A stretch of DNA of 64,000 nucleotides from Panulirus ornatus (GCF_036320965.1 NC_092289.1:24836778-24900777); one strand, 5' to 3'; positions 19,326 through 30,876 are shown, numbered from the stretch's first letter. Notes: a model not told the origin generated them from the sequence alone. Numbers and translations: made by a program.

Positions 19326-21480
19326 TCAACAAACTTATACCTCTGTAATTCGAGCACTCACTCTTATCCCCTTTGCCTTTGTACAATGGCACTATGCACG
19401 CATTCCGCCAATCCTCAGGCACCTCACCATGAGTCATACATACATTAAATAACCTTACCAACCAGTCGACAATACAGTCACCCCCTTTTTTGATAAATTC
19501 CACTGCAATACCATCCAAACCTGCTGCCTTGCCGGCTTTCATCTTCCGCAAAGCTTTTACTACCTCTTCTCTGTTTACCAAATCATTTTCCCTAACCCTC
19601 TCACTTTGCACACCACCTCGACCAAAACACCCTATATCTGCCACTCTATCATCAAACACATTCAACAAACCTTCAAAATACTCACTCCATCTCCTTCTCA
19701 CATCACCACTACTTGTTATCACCTCCCCATTTGCGCCCTTCACTGAAGTTCCCATTTGCTCCCTTGTCTTACACACTTTATTTACCTCCTTCCAGAACAT
19801 CTTTTTATTCTCCCTAAAATTTAATGAGTATTCCTGGTAAATTATATGGGAGGATATTGATTGAGAGGGTGAAGGCATGTACAGAGCATCAGATTGGGGA
19901 AGAGCAGTGTGGTTTCAGAAGTGGTAGAGGATGTGTGGATCAGGTGTTTGCTTTGAAGAATGTATGTGAGAAATACTTAGAAAAGCAAATGGATTTGTAT
20001 GTAGCATTTATGGATCTGGAGAAGGCATATGATAGAGTTGATAGAGATGCTCTGTGGAAGGTATTAAGAATATATGGTGTGGGAGGCAAGTTGTTAGAAG
20101 CAGTGAAAAGTTTTTATCGAGGTTGTAAGGCATGTGTACGTGTAGGAAGAGAGGAAAGTGATTGGTTCTCAGTGAATGTAGGTTTGCGGCAGGGGTGTGT
20201 GATGTCTCCATGGTTGTTTAATTTGTTTATGGATGGGGTTGTTAGGGAGGTGAATGCAAGAGTTTTGGAAAGAGGGGCAAGTATGAAGTGTGTTGGGGAT
20301 GAGTGAGCTTGGGAAGTGAGTCAGTTGTTGTTCGCTGATGATACAGCGCTGGTGGCTGATTCATGTGAGAATGTATGTGAGAAATGTATGTGAGAAATAC
20401 TTAGAAAAGCAAATGGATTTGTATGTAACATTTATGGATCTGGAGAAGGCATATGATAGAGTTGATAGAGATGCTCTCTGGAAGGTATTAAGAATATATG
20501 GTGTGGGAGGCAAGTTGTTAGAAGCAGTGAAAAGTTTTTATCGAGGATGTAAGGCATGTGTACGTGTAGGAAGAGAGGAAAGTGATTGGTTCTCAGTGAA
20601 TGTAGGTTTGCGGCAGGGGTGTGTGATGTCTCCATGGTCGTTTAATTTGTTTATGGATGGGGTTGTTAGGGAGGTGAATGCAAGAGTTTTGGAAAGAGGG
20701 GCAAGTATGAAGTGTGTTGGGGATGAGAGAGCTTGGGAAGTGAGTCAGTTGTTGTTCGCTGATGATACAGCGCTGGTGGCTGATTCATGTGAGAAACTGC
20801 AGAAGCTGGTGACTGAGTGTGGTAAAGTGTGTGAAAGAAGAGAGTTAAGAGTAAATGTGAATAAGAGCAAGGTTATTAGGTACAGTAGGGTTGAGGGTCA
20901 AGTCAATTGGGAGGTGAGTTTGAATGGAGAAAAACTGGAGGAAGTAAAGTGTTTTAGATATCTGGGAGTGGATCTGGCAGTGGATGGAACCATGGAAGCG
21001 GAAGTGGATCATAGGGTGGGGGAGGGGGCGAAAATCCTGGGAGCCTTGAAGAATGTGTGGAAGTCGAGAACATTATCTCGGAAAGCAAAAATGGGTATGT
21101 TTGAAGGAATAGTGGTTCCAACAATGTTGTATGGTTGCGAGGCTTGGGCTATGGATAGAGTTGTGCGCAGGAGGATGGATGTGCTGGAAATGAGATGTTT
21201 GAGGACAATGTGTGGTGTGAGGTGGTTTGATCGAGTAAGTAACGTAAGGGTAAGAGAGATGTGTGGGAATAAAACGAGCGTGGTTGAGAGAGCAGAAGAG
21301 GGTGTTTTGAAATGGTTTGGTCACATGGAGAGAATGAGTGAGGAAAGATTGACCATGGAAAGCTGTGTAGGTATGTATATTTGCGTGTGTGGACGTGTAT
21401 GTATATACATGTGTATGGGGTGGGTTGGGCCGTTTCTTTCGTCTGTTTCCTTGCGCTACCTCGCAAACGCGGGAGACAGC
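19325..21480 (+). mobile_element. Family A LINE with inverted 5' segment and internal duplication
   Basis: The 3' part is on the plus strand from 19828 (SIPGKLYG) to the short-type 3' UTR at 21480. The preceding RT segment, from LNFRENKKMF to GISLLS, is inverted at 19325-19827. The inverted piece ends exactly where the forward piece begins in the RT (GISLLS / SIPGKLYG), as expected of twin-primed reverse transcription. The forward part holds a 424-bp tandem duplication (19971 onward repeated from 20395). The second copy keeps an open frame from 20338 to 21570 that includes FADDTALVAD at about 20757. At 21355 the RT C-terminus is deleted at an ACCA microhomology, joining ERLT to the 3' UTR. 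Confidence 0.88.
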
Positions 21481-21482
21481 AA

Positions 21483-21513
<31 letters not shown>

Positions 21514-21516
21514 TAT

Positions 21517-21740
21517 AGGGGAGAAAGAATACTTCCCACGTATTCCCTGCGTGTCGTAGAAGGCGACTAAAAGGGGAGGGAGCGGGGGGCTGGAAATCCT
21601 CCCCTCTCATTTTTTTTTTTAATTTTCCAAAAGAGGGAACAGAGAATTGCGCCAGGTGAGGGTATTCCCTCAAAGGCCCAGTCCTCTGTTCTTAACGCTA
21701 CCTCGCTAATGCGGGAAATGGCGAATAGTTTGAAAGAAAG

Positions 21741-21743
<3 letters not shown>
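21517..21743 (+). mobile_element. Short LINE-derived non-autonomous element
   Basis: It lacks the first 15 bases (it begins GGGGAGAAAGAATACTTCCC directly after TA repeats) but is otherwise complete to GGGAAATGGCGAATAGTTTG and an A-rich tail. (TA)n flanks both sides. Confidence 0.82.
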
Positions 21744-21780
<37 letters not shown>

Positions 21781-21784
<4 letters not shown>

Positions 21785-22410
21785 TCGGAGGTGGAGGGAA
21801 CGAGGAGAAGTTGGAGACCAAATTGGAGGTGGAAAGATGGAGTGAAAAAGATTTTGAGTGATCGGGGCCTGAACATGCAGGAGGGTGAAAGGCGGGCAAG
21901 GAATAGAGTGAATTGGATCGATGTGGTATACCGGGGTCGACGTGCTGTCAGTGGATTGAACCAGGGCATGTGAAGCGTCTGGGGTAAACCATGGAAAGCT
22001 GTGTGGGGCCTGGATGTGGAAAGGGAGCTGTGGTTTCGGTGCATTATTACATGACAGCTAGAGACTGAGGGTGAACGAATGGGGCCTTTGGTGTCATTTC
22101 TTAAGCGCTACCTCGCACACATGAGGGGGGAGGGGGTTGTTATTCCATGTGTGGCAGGTGGCGTTATGAACAAATAAAGGCAGACGGTATGAATTATGTA
22201 CATGTGTATATATGTATATGTCTATGTGTGTATATATATGTGTACATTGAGATGTATAGGTATGTATATTTGCGTGTGTGGACGTGTATGTATATACATG
22301 TGTATGTGGGAGGGTTGGGCCATTCTTTCGTCTGTTTCCTTGCGCTACCTCGCTAACGCGGGAGACAGCGACAAAGGAAAATAAATAAAATAGATAAATA
22401 GTAAAACTGA
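21781..22410 (+). mobile_element. Family A LINE, strongly 5'-truncated copy
   Basis: Only the last 60 codons of the RT are present (SEVEGTRRS region to NQGM, stop at 21971-21973). The CGA codon that is TGA elsewhere is kept. A full 3' UTR follows, ending GACAGCGACAAAGGAAAATAA plus a TAAA-type tail. Confidence 0.87.
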
Positions 22411-22419
22411 AAAAGCATG

Positions 22420-22985
22420 CTATACAGTGAATTCTGGTGTATTACAAAGGTGAATGAGGAAAGGAACTTGGATGTAACAATCTCTGATGACCTAAAATCA
22501 AATAAACAGTGCACAGGACCAATCAAAAGGGCCAACAAATTTTTTTGGATTCATAGGTAGAGCTTCTGAATTTCAGACTCCAGAGATTATCACTCTGGCG
22601 CGTCACTGTCTAGAATGGTGTCCAGTTTTGGTTATCCTACTTGAGGAAAGACATTCACAGAATGGAGAGAGTGCAGAGCGAAGCTACTAGTATGATACTT
22701 GGCCTGAGAAACAAATCCTATGAGAGCCGAATAAATGAACTGAATTTATTCAGCCTAGAAAAGAGAATATTATGGGGTAATCTAACACAAGTATTCAGAA
22801 TCATTGAAAGTTTCAATAATCTCGATCTCTATACTTGGGGATAGATTTGTCTGATATCATTCCCAGTTTATGGATATATGAATTCATGGGCAAACGTTTT
22901 ACCTCAAATGAGGTGAAGTAAATTTTCTTCAAAACTGCAAACACGTGGAATAAGTTAACAGTTAGAACAGTTGAAAACAATACCA
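22420..22985 (+). pseudogene. CR1-like LINE reverse transcriptase C-terminal relic
   Basis: Broken frames encode NEERNLDVTISDDLKSNK, then LRKDIHRMERVQSEAT, RNKSYESRINELNLFSLEKR and TANTWNKLTV. This is the order and wording of the C-terminus of CR1-type RTs. Several frameshifts are present. The family differs from family A. 22986-23210 has no recognised feature. Confidence 0.72.
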
Positions 22986-23217
22986 TGAATATGTTAGCGT
23001 AGACTTAATATTTTAATTCAAACCCACGACTGACATTACTTCCATCTCCTAAGCTCTACAGTAAGTTCATAGGTCTTCCTCTTTGAAAAATCTAAAGGCT
23101 GTCTACTTCTGTCACATTAAACAATGATGTTTTATCTATTCCACTATCACAAACAGTCTCGTTAGTACCTAACTGTCTTTTGCCATTTGAATTCTGTTGT
23201 ATTCAGACCTTTGTTCC

Positions 23218-23532
23218 CCAGGTAATGAATCATTATACCTAATCTCTCTTCCTCACTTGAATCATTAAGCCTGATCTCTCCTTCCAAGACGATGAGTCAT
23301 TAAACCTGATTTCTTCTCACCAGGAGATGAATTAATAAGCTTGCTCTCTCCAGCCCAGGTGATCACTTAAGTAAGCCTAATCTTTCCTCCCGAGGTGATG
23401 AGTCATTAAGTCTGATTTTTTCTTCCAAGGTGATGATTCATTGAGCATGATTTCTCTTTCCCAGGTGATGAGTCATTAAATCTGCTTGTCCTAAGAAAAT
23501 GAGTCTCTAAGTCTGAGCTCTCCTCCTCACAG
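23218..23532 (+). repeat. Degenerate ~35-bp minisatellite of 3'-splice-site-like units
   Basis: About nine units of 32-36 bp read roughly CAGGTGATGAGTCATTAA followed by a pyrimidine run such as TCTGATCTCTCCTTCC. Each unit carries a pyrimidine tract and, in most, an AG. The last unit supplies the real acceptor (GCTCTCCTCCTCACAG) of the exon at 23533. Several units contain TGAGTCA, the AP-1 core, probably by chance. Confidence 0.75.
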
Positions 23533-23647
23533 GTGGCAAATCTCGGGAGGGATGCCCCATCCTCACCTTCCCTGATAGAGGCAACTTCGCCCAACTGGGA
23601 GATGAGGAATATCGGAAACTCATCATCTACCTCACTTCTGTGCCCTC
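23533..23647 (+). CDS. MCF2L: MCF2L/DBS-like RhoGEF, SEC14 domain exon 2
   Basis: 115 bases, phase 1 at the left and phase 2 at the right (donor GTGAGT at 23648). Joined to the previous exon it reads GGKSREGCPILTFPDRG, then LGDEEYRKLIIYLTSVPS. The GCPILTFPDRG strand and the IYLTS.PS helix are characteristic of the SEC14 domain of MCF2L/DBS and, more distantly, Trio/Kalirin. The exon sits directly after an array of acceptor-like repeats. Confidence 0.9.
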
Positions 23648-23699
23648 GTGAGTATCCTCCTTTATTTGTGTGTCCTGGTGATTATCTTCCTCTGCAGTG

Positions 23700-23872
23700 T
23701 TTCTAAACTTAGGTTCGATTCCTGGCTGTGGCAGTTGGTGTATAGTCCTCCCAGGTGTTCATGCATCCAGAGGTTGGTTCTTAAAATGATTACCTGGCTC
23801 AGGCTTGGTTATATATATGTATATAGCGTTAATGAAGTGGCCATGCTATCTCAGCTGACATTAAAAAAAAAG
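23700..23872 (+). mobile_element. tRNA-derived SINE, 5'-truncated
   Basis: It begins close to the B box (GGTTCGATTCC at 23712-23722) and continues through the same tail as the fuller SINE at 57061-57308 (GGCAGT..GT, AAAATG.TACCTGG, TCAGGCTTGG, ATGCTATCTCAGCTG). It ends in an A-rich stretch at about 23862-23872. The A-box half is missing. Confidence 0.72.
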
Positions 23873-24029
23873 GAAGCCACCCTCAATAAGGATATACCAT
23901 TATTGGCATTTAAAAACGAATACAGCATCATCGAGGACACCCCCTTCCCCCAAGAGAAGCCAGTTTATTTTCTTCCTGTTTGGAATGAAGTCTTTCATGT
24001 GTAACTACCCCATAAAAAGGATGTTGGGG

Positions 24030-25220
24030 TCGCAAATAATCATAATGATAATAACTGATGATAATGATGATTATATTCTTGGGATACCTTGTGGAGTCTT
24101 CACCACAGCTGGCCTGGGTGCAGGCTGCTGGTTTAGGTCGCTGGTTAACAAAGCTGTTGAAAGTTGCAGCCCTAAGGCCCACATATCCATCACCGCCTGG
24201 CTGGTCTGGTAAACATTGTAGGTACTCGCTCAATGCACTCGTGAACTTCTCCACTAAGCACCTCATGCTGTATCTGATGGTATATGGCAAGGTGTTGAAA
24301 AGTTGTGGGCCCTGGATGTTTAAGGGTTTCTCTCTTTTTGTGAATATGGCATCATTGGATTTCAGGGGTTGTATTTTGCAAATTCCTTGCCTGTCGTGCC
24401 AGTAGGATGTTATTTCCGAGTATAAGTTGGGAATCGTACCATCTAGGATTTTCCAGGTATGGATGATGAGATACCTCTCCCTTCTGTGCTCCTGGGAATA
24501 TAGCTTCAGTGATTTCAGTCGTTCCCACTAATTTAGTTCCTGTACCACATTAATATGGGCTGCGAAAGATCTCTGGACAATTTCTAAATCTGCAATTTCT
24601 CCCGCCTTGTAGGGTGATGTTAGAACACAACAGTGCTTAGTTCGTGGAAGAATTAGTGCCTGAATAATATCATATTTGTTATTTCTTCCTTTGTCTTGAA
24701 GGTCTGCAGGATCCAACCCGCAATCCTTTTGTATGAGGCAACACTTGTTTTGTTGTGTTCGCTCAGGGTTAGGTCGTTAGACATGATTACTCTAAGATCT
24801 TTCACATTATTCATATGGTTTATGATAGCATTTGTGTCTGTCCGCTTTTCTTTGTTGTTTTGATTTATTCATTTTTCTCATAGCAGAGCAGTTGAAATTT
24901 ATCTCCATTGAAAAATATGTTCTTGGTTGCCCAATTAAAGACTATGTTTATGTTACTTTGCAGCCATTCGGCATCATCTGTTGATATAATTTTCATACTC
25001 ATTATTGTATTCTCTGCAAAGGCTATGGAACTGTGCCTTGTATTTGCATTGATATCAGATATAAGAATGAGGAACAGGAGTGCAAGTACAGTTCCTTGGG
25101 GGACTGAGCTTTTTACTACGGAGACACTGGAGATGGCATGGTTTGTTAAAAGGTTTTATACCAATCTAGTTATTCTAGGTATTCCGATCTTCGGCATTTT
25201 ATGTGCTATGACACTATGGT
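24030..25220 (-). pseudogene. Degenerate jockey/CR1-superfamily LINE relic
   Basis: Minus-strand broken frames read SSVPQGTVLA.LFLILISDI (about 25110), SIAFAENTIM (the FADD box, decayed), TKNIFFNGDKFQLLCY, VKDLRVIMSNDLTLSEH, HCCVLTSPYKAGEI and EIVQRSFAAHI. They end in an AATGAT-rich tail near 24035-24075. This is the RT core to C-terminus of a third LINE family, distinct from family A and from the 22.4-kb relic. Confidence 0.68.
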
Positions 25221-25227
25221 CACATTG

Positions 25228-25575
25228 TCAGAGAGCTAGAGATTGAGTATGAATGAATGTGGCCTTTGCTGTCTTTTCCTAGCGCTACCTCGCGCACATG
25301 TGGGGGAGGGGGTTGTTATTTCATGTGTGGTGGGGTGGCAATGGGAATGAATAAAGGCAGACAGTATGAATTATATACATGTGTATATATGTATATGTCT
25401 GTGTGTGTATATATATGTATATGTTGAAATGTATAGGTATGTATATTTGCGTGTGTGGACATGTATGTATATACATGTGTATGTGGGTGGGTTGGGCCAT
25501 TCTTTCATCTGTTTCCCTGCACTACCTCGCTAACGCAGGAGAGAGCGACAAAGTAAAATAAATAAAAAATATAAT
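25228..25575 (+). mobile_element. Family A LINE, solitary 3' UTR
   Basis: It begins in the GAGAGCTAGAGATTGAG block and runs through both CTACCTCGC boxes to GAGAGCGACAAAGTAAAATAA and a TAAA tail. No coding sequence. It probably results from a strongly 5'-truncated insertion. Confidence 0.82.
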
Positions 25576-26590
25576 AAGTTTGAATGGAGAAAAATTGGAG
25601 GAAGTGAATTGTTTTAGGTATCTGGGATAGTGCCATGGAAGTGGGAGTGAGTCACAGGATGGGGGAGGGTGTGAAGGTTCTGGGAGCGATGAAGAATGTG
25701 TATAAGGAGAGAACGTTATATCAGAGAGTAAAAATGGGTATGTTTGAAGGAATAGTAGTTCCAGCAATGTTATATGGTTGCGAGGCATGGGCTATAGATG
25801 GGGTTGTATGGAGGGGGTGGATATGTTGGAAACGAAATGTTTGAGGTCAGTATGTGGTGTAAGGTAGTTTGATCAAGTAAGTAATGTGAGAGTGAGAGAT
25901 GTGTGGTAATAAAAGAGTGTGGTTGAGAGAGCAGAAGAGGATGTGTTGAAATGGTTTGGGCGTATGGAGAGAATGAGTGAGGAAAGATTGATGAAGAGGA
26001 TATATGTGTCAGAAGTGGAGGGAAGAAGGAGAAGTGGGAGACCAAATTGGAGGTAGAAGGATGGAGTAAAAAAGATTTTGAGCAATCGGGGCCTGAACAT
26101 CCAGGAAATTGAGAGGCATGCAAGGAATAGAGTCAATTGGAATGATGTGGTATACCGGGGTGGACGTGCTGTCATTGGACTGAACCAGGGCATGTGAAGC
26201 GTTTGAGGTAAACCATAGAAAGGCCTGTGGGGCCTGGACGTGGAAAGGGAGCTGTGGTTTCGGTGCATTACACATGACAGCTAGAGACTGAGTGTGAATG
26301 AATGTGGGCTTTTTGTCTGTATTCCTGGCGCTACCTTGCTGAAGCAGTGAGCAGCAATGCTGTTTGCTGTGGGGCATGGTGGTGCTGGGAATGGATTGAA
26401 GGTAAGGAAGTATGAATATGTACATGGGTATATATATATATGTCTGTGTATATGTTTGTATATGTTGATAGGTATGTGTGTGTATTCATACATGTATGGG
26501 CGTTTATGTATATATGTGTATATGAGTGAATTGGTCGTCCTTCTTATTTCCTGGCGCCACCTCACTGAAGTGGTAAACTGCGATCAAGTA
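25576..26590 (+). mobile_element. Family A LINE, old diverged RT C-terminus and 3' UTR
   Basis: The RT piece starts at SLNGEKLEEVNCFRYLG (25579) and passes KMGMFEGIVVPAMLYGCEAW (25731) with frame breaks to NQGM (26195). The 3' UTR is of a variant type (GTATTCCTGGCGCTACC and TTGCTGAAGCAGTGAGCAGC). The same variant occurs at 63370-63600, so it is an older subfamily. Confidence 0.82.
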
Positions 26591-26599
26591 TATTTTATT

Positions 26600-27165
26600 C
26601 ATTATATTATACCTAGTTGCTGTTTCCCACATCAGCAAGGTAGTGCCAGGAAGCAGACGAAGAGTGGCCCATCCACTTATATATGTATATATTTTTATTA
26701 TTCTTTTTTATTATACTTTGTCGCTGTCTCCCGTGTTAGCGAGGTAGCACAAGGAAACAGACAAAAAAATGGCCCAACCCACCCACATACACATGTATAT
26801 ACATACACATCCACACACGCACATATGAATATCTATACATTTCAACATATACATATATATACATACACAGACATATACATATATATACATGTACATAATT
26901 CATACTTGCTGCCTTTGCTGCCTCTTTTCATTCCCATTGCCACCCTGCCACACATGATATATCACCCCCCTTCCTGGGCACCTGCGAGGTAGCGCTAGGA
27001 AAAGACAACAAAGGCCACATTTGTTCACACTCAGTCTTCAGCTGTCATGTGTAATGCACTGAAATCACAACTCCCTATCCACATCCAGGTCCCGCAGACC
27101 TTTCCATGGTTTACCTCAGATGTTTCACATGCCATGGTCAGTCCATTGACAGCACGTCGATCAAG
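26600..27165 (-). mobile_element. Family A LINE, two minus-strand 3' UTR pieces
   Basis: A short diverged end (26610-26690) is followed by a full-length 3' UTR (26708-27165) that begins TACTTTGTCGCTGTCTCCCG and reaches the GACAGCACGTCGA block next to the ORF end. It lies tail to tail with the plus-strand copy ending at about 26590. Confidence 0.8.
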
Positions 27166-27350
27166 TAGAAGGCAACTAAAAGAGGAGGGAGCGGGGGCTA
27201 GAAATCCTCCCCTCCTGTTTTTTAGTTTTCCAGAAGAAGGAACAGAGAAGGGGGCCAAGAGAGGATATTCCCTGTAAGGCTCAGTCCTCTGTTCATAACG
27301 CCTCCTCACAAATGCGGGAAATGGCGAATATGTATGAAAAAATATATATA
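27166..27350 (+). mobile_element. Short LINE-derived non-autonomous element, 5'-truncated
   Basis: It starts at GTAGAAGGCAACTAAAAGAG, has no long T-run, and ends ATGCGGGAAATGGCGAATATG with an A/TA tail. It is joined without spacer to the minus-strand 3' UTR at 27165. Confidence 0.78.
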
Positions 27351-27836
27351 TATTGCTCTCTGTATATCTCCTGAAGTCCTAGGCCTTGTTGTGAACCATT
27401 ATCAGTCAGTTCTCTCCATTTATGATCACTTCACACTTCTTCCCAATGGGTATTTTAAACAACAGTTAATTCATCATACCTATTTCCTGATGGCATCAAG
27501 TTTATGATTACTGAAAATTACCAGTAGAGTGTTGCCAACTGCTTTAGTGTACTAAGTTTTTTCATTGTTTCTCTAAAAACAACTTTATCTTAAAAGATAC
27601 AATATCACTTCACACTTTTCCCAGTTCTTTTCCTGCACTTTACTTTGAAGACCCAGTAGATTTTTTCTTCCTGTGGCAACACTTCGAGATGTTTGAAAAT
27701 TTTTCTACAGCTAACTGGCCCTGGCACTCAAGTGAATAGAAAACTTTGTTTTTCTTCATTTCTTAACCATCACTTGATTTTTCAGAGATTCAGTATGATA
27801 TGTCTTAGTGTAGATGTTCCAGAGATTCAGGATGAT
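27351..27836. other. Unique intron sequence
   Basis: No gene or repeat family recognised. A short tandem duplication (CAGAGATTCAG.ATGATATGT) lies at about 27783-27845. Its second copy contains the left target-site duplication of the next LINE. Confidence 0.5.
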
Positions 27837-27845
27837 ATGTTTTAG
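27837..27845 (+). repeat. Target-site duplication, left copy
   Basis: ATGTTTTAG occurs here immediately before the truncated LINE and again at 30877-30885 directly after its A-rich tail. Confidence 0.8.
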
Positions 27846-30466
27846 GCAAGTGTTTTGGGAGCAGCTGAATGAGTGTGTTAGGGGTTTTGATGCACAAGAC
27901 CGGGTTATAGTGATGGGTGATTTGAATGCAAAGGTGAGTAATGTGGCAGTTGAGGGAATAATTGGTATACATGGGGTGTTCAGTGTTGTAAATGGAAATG
28001 GTGAAGAGCTTGTAGATTTATACGCTGAAAAAGGACTGGTGATTGGGAATACCTGTTTAAAAAGCGAGATATACATAAGTATACGTATGTAAGTAAGAGA
28101 GATGGCCAGAGAGCGTTATTGGATTACGTGTTAATTGACAGGTGCACGAAAGAGAGACTTTTGGATGTTAATGCGCTGAGAGGTGCAACTGGAGGGATGT
28201 CTGATCATTATCTTGTGGAGGCGAAGGTGAAGATTTGTAGGGGTTTTCAGAAAAGAAGAGAGAATGTTGGGGTGAAGAGGGTGGTGAGAGTAAGTGAGCT
28301 TGGGAAGGAGACTTGTGTGAGGAAGTACCAGGAGAGACTGAGTACAGAATGGAAAAAGGTGAGAACAAAGGAGGTAAGGGGAGTGGGGGAGGAATGGGAT
28401 GTATTTAGGGAAGCAGTGATGGCTTGTGCAAAAGATGCTTGTGGCATGAGAAGCGTGGGAGGTGGGCAGATTAGAAAGGGTAGTGAGTGGTGGGGTGAAG
28501 AAGTAAGATTATTAGTGAAAGAGAAGAGAGAGGCATTTGGACGATTTATGCAGGGAAAAAATGCAAGTGAGTGGGAGATGTATAAAAGAAAGAGACAGGA
28601 GGTCAAGAGAAAGGTGCAAGAGGTGAAAAAGAGGGCAAATGAGAGTTAGGGTGAGAGAGTATCATTAAATTTTAGGGAAAATAAAAAGATGTTCTGGAAG
28701 GAGGTAAATAAAGTGCGTAAGACAAGGGAGCAAATGGGAACTTCTGTGAAGGGGGCTAATGGGGAGGTGATAACAAGTAGTGGTGGTGTGAGAAGGAGAT
28801 GGAGTATTTTGAAGGTTTGTTGAATGTGTTTGATGATAGAGTGGCAGATATAGGGTGTTTTGGTCAAGGTGGTGTGCAAAGTGAGAGGGTTAGGGAGGAT
28901 GATTTGGTAAACAGAGAAGAGGTAGTAAAAGCTTTGCGGAAGATGAAAGCTGGCAAGGCAGCAGGTTTGGATGGAATTGCAGTGGAATTTATTAAAAAAG
29001 GGGGTGACTGTATTGTTGACTGGTTGGTAAGGTTATTTAATGTATGTATGATTCATGGTGAGGTGCCTGAGGATTGGTGGAATGCTTGCATAGTGCCATT
29101 GTACAAAGGCAAAGGGGATAAGAGTGAGTGCTCAAATTACAGAGGTATAAGTTTGTTGAGTATTCCTGGTAAATTATATGGGAGGGTATTGATTGAGAGG
29201 GTGAAGGCATGTACAGAGCATCAGACTGGGGAAGAGCAGTGTTGTTTCAGAAGTGGTAGAGGATGTGTGGATCAGGTGTTTGCTTTGAAGAATGCATGTG
29301 AGAAATACTTAGAAAAACAAATGGATTTGTATGTAGCATATATGGATCTGGAGAAGGCATATGATAGAGTTGATAGAGATGCTCTGTGGAAGGTTTTAAG
29401 AATATATGGGGTGGGAGGCAAGTTGTTAGAAGCAGTGAAAAGATTTTATCGAGGATGTAAGGCATGTGTACGTGTAGGAAGAGAGGAAAGTGATTGGTTC
29501 TCATTGAATGTAGGTTTGCAGCAGGGGTGTGTGATGTCTCCATGGTTGTTTAATTTGTTTATGGATGGGGTTGTTAGGGAGGTGAATGCAAGAGTTTTGG
29601 AAAGAGGGGCAAGTATGCAGTCTGTTGTGGATGAGAGAGCTTGGTAAGTGAGTCAGTTGTTGTTCGCTGATGATACAGCGCTGGTGGCTGATTCATGTGA
29701 GAAACTGCAGAAGCTGGTGGCTGAGTTTGGTAAAGTGTGTGAAAGAAGAAAGTTAAGAGTAAATGTGAATAAGAGCAAGGTTATTAGGTACAGTAGGGTT
29801 GAGGGTCAAGTCAATTGGGAGGTAAGTTTGAATGGAGAAAAACTGGAGAAAGTAAAGTGTTATAGATATCTGGGAGTGGATCTGGCAGCGGATGGAACCA
29901 TGGAAGCGGAAGTGAATCATAAGGTGGGGGAGGGGGTGAAATTGCTGGGAGCCTTGAAGAATGTGTGGAAGTCGAGAACATTATCTCGGAAAGCAAAAAT
30001 AGGTATGTTTGAAGGAATAGTGGTTCCAACAATGTTGTATGGTTGTGAGGCGTGGGCTATGGATAGAGTTGTGCACAGGAAGGTGGATGTGCTGGAAATG
30101 AGATGTTTAAGGACAATATGTGGTGTGAGGTGGTTTGATCGAGTAAGTAATGTAAGGGTAAGAGAGATGTGTGGAAATAAAAAGAGCGTGGTTGAGAGAG
30201 CAGAAGAGGGTGTTTTGAAATGGTTTGGTCTCATTGAGAGAATGAGTGAGGAAAGATTGACCAAGAGGATATATGTGTCGGAGGTGGAGGGAATGAGGAG
30301 AAGAGGGAGACCAAATTGGAGGTGGAAAGATGGAGTGAAAAAGATTTTGAGTGATCGGGGCCTGAACATGCAGGAGGGTGAAAGGCGGGCTAGGAATAGA
30401 GTGAATTGGAACGATGTGATATACCGGGGTCGACGTGATATCATTGGATTGAATCAGGGCATGTGA
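27846..30466 (+). pseudogene. Endonuclease-reverse transcriptase, truncated and broken
   Basis: Endonuclease residues from GDLNAK (about 27920) to SDHYLVEAKVKI (28201) are followed by the complete RT with AYMDLEKAYDRVDR (29335), QQGCVMSPWLFNLFMDG (29518) and FADDTALVAD (29666-29695). Lesions are a frameshift near 28055, TAG at 28647-28649 (Trp in intact copies, shared with the 16-kb copy), a 4-bp deletion near 28800 (GAGT lost before YFEGL), and TAA at 29645-29647 (Glu). The C-terminus reaches NQGM with the CGA codon intact. Confidence 0.88.
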
Positions 30467-30876
30467 AGCGTCTGGGGTAAACCATGGAAAGTTGTGTGGG
30501 GCCTGGATATGGAAAGGGAGCTGTGGTTTTGGTGCATTATTACATGACAGCTAGAGACTGAGTGTGAATGAATGGGGCCTTGGTTGTCTTTTCCTAGCGC
30601 TACCTCGCACACATGAGGGGGGGTGGGATGTTATTCCATGGGTGGCGATGGGAATAAATAAAGGCGGACAGTATGAATTATGTACGTGTGTATATATGTA
30701 TATGTCTATGTGTGTATATATATGTGTACATTGAGATGAATAGGTATGTATATTTGCGTGTGTGGACGTGTATGTATATAGATGAGTATGGGGGTGGGTT
30801 GGGCCATTTCTTTTGTCTGTTTCCTTGCGCTACCTCGCAAACGCGGGAGACAGCGACAAAGAAAAAAAAAAGAAAA
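27846..30876 (+). mobile_element. Family A LINE, 5'-truncated insertion with target-site duplication
   Basis: The copy starts inside the endonuclease (RQVFWEQLNECV) and includes the whole RT and the full 3' UTR, ending GACAGCGACAAAG plus A10GA4. It is bounded by a 9-bp duplication, ATGTTTTAG. This defines the true 3' end of the family and shows target-primed insertion with an A-rich tail rather than TA repeats. Confidence 0.92.

Noticed and set aside
22700..23000. Host-gene exon (open frame with NELNLFSLEKR)
   Set aside because: The wording and order match CR1-type RT C-termini; it is a retroelement relic, not part of the RhoGEF gene.
23218..23532. Functional AP-1 enhancer from the TGAGTCA cores in the minisatellite
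   Set aside because: Only some units keep the motif and it overlaps the repeat consensus, so its presence is explained by duplication. No further regulatory evidence is visible.
23648..24004. 118-codon open frame after the exon at 23533
   Set aside because: It starts past a good donor site (GTGAGT) and runs through a SINE fragment and repeat sequence, so it is intron.
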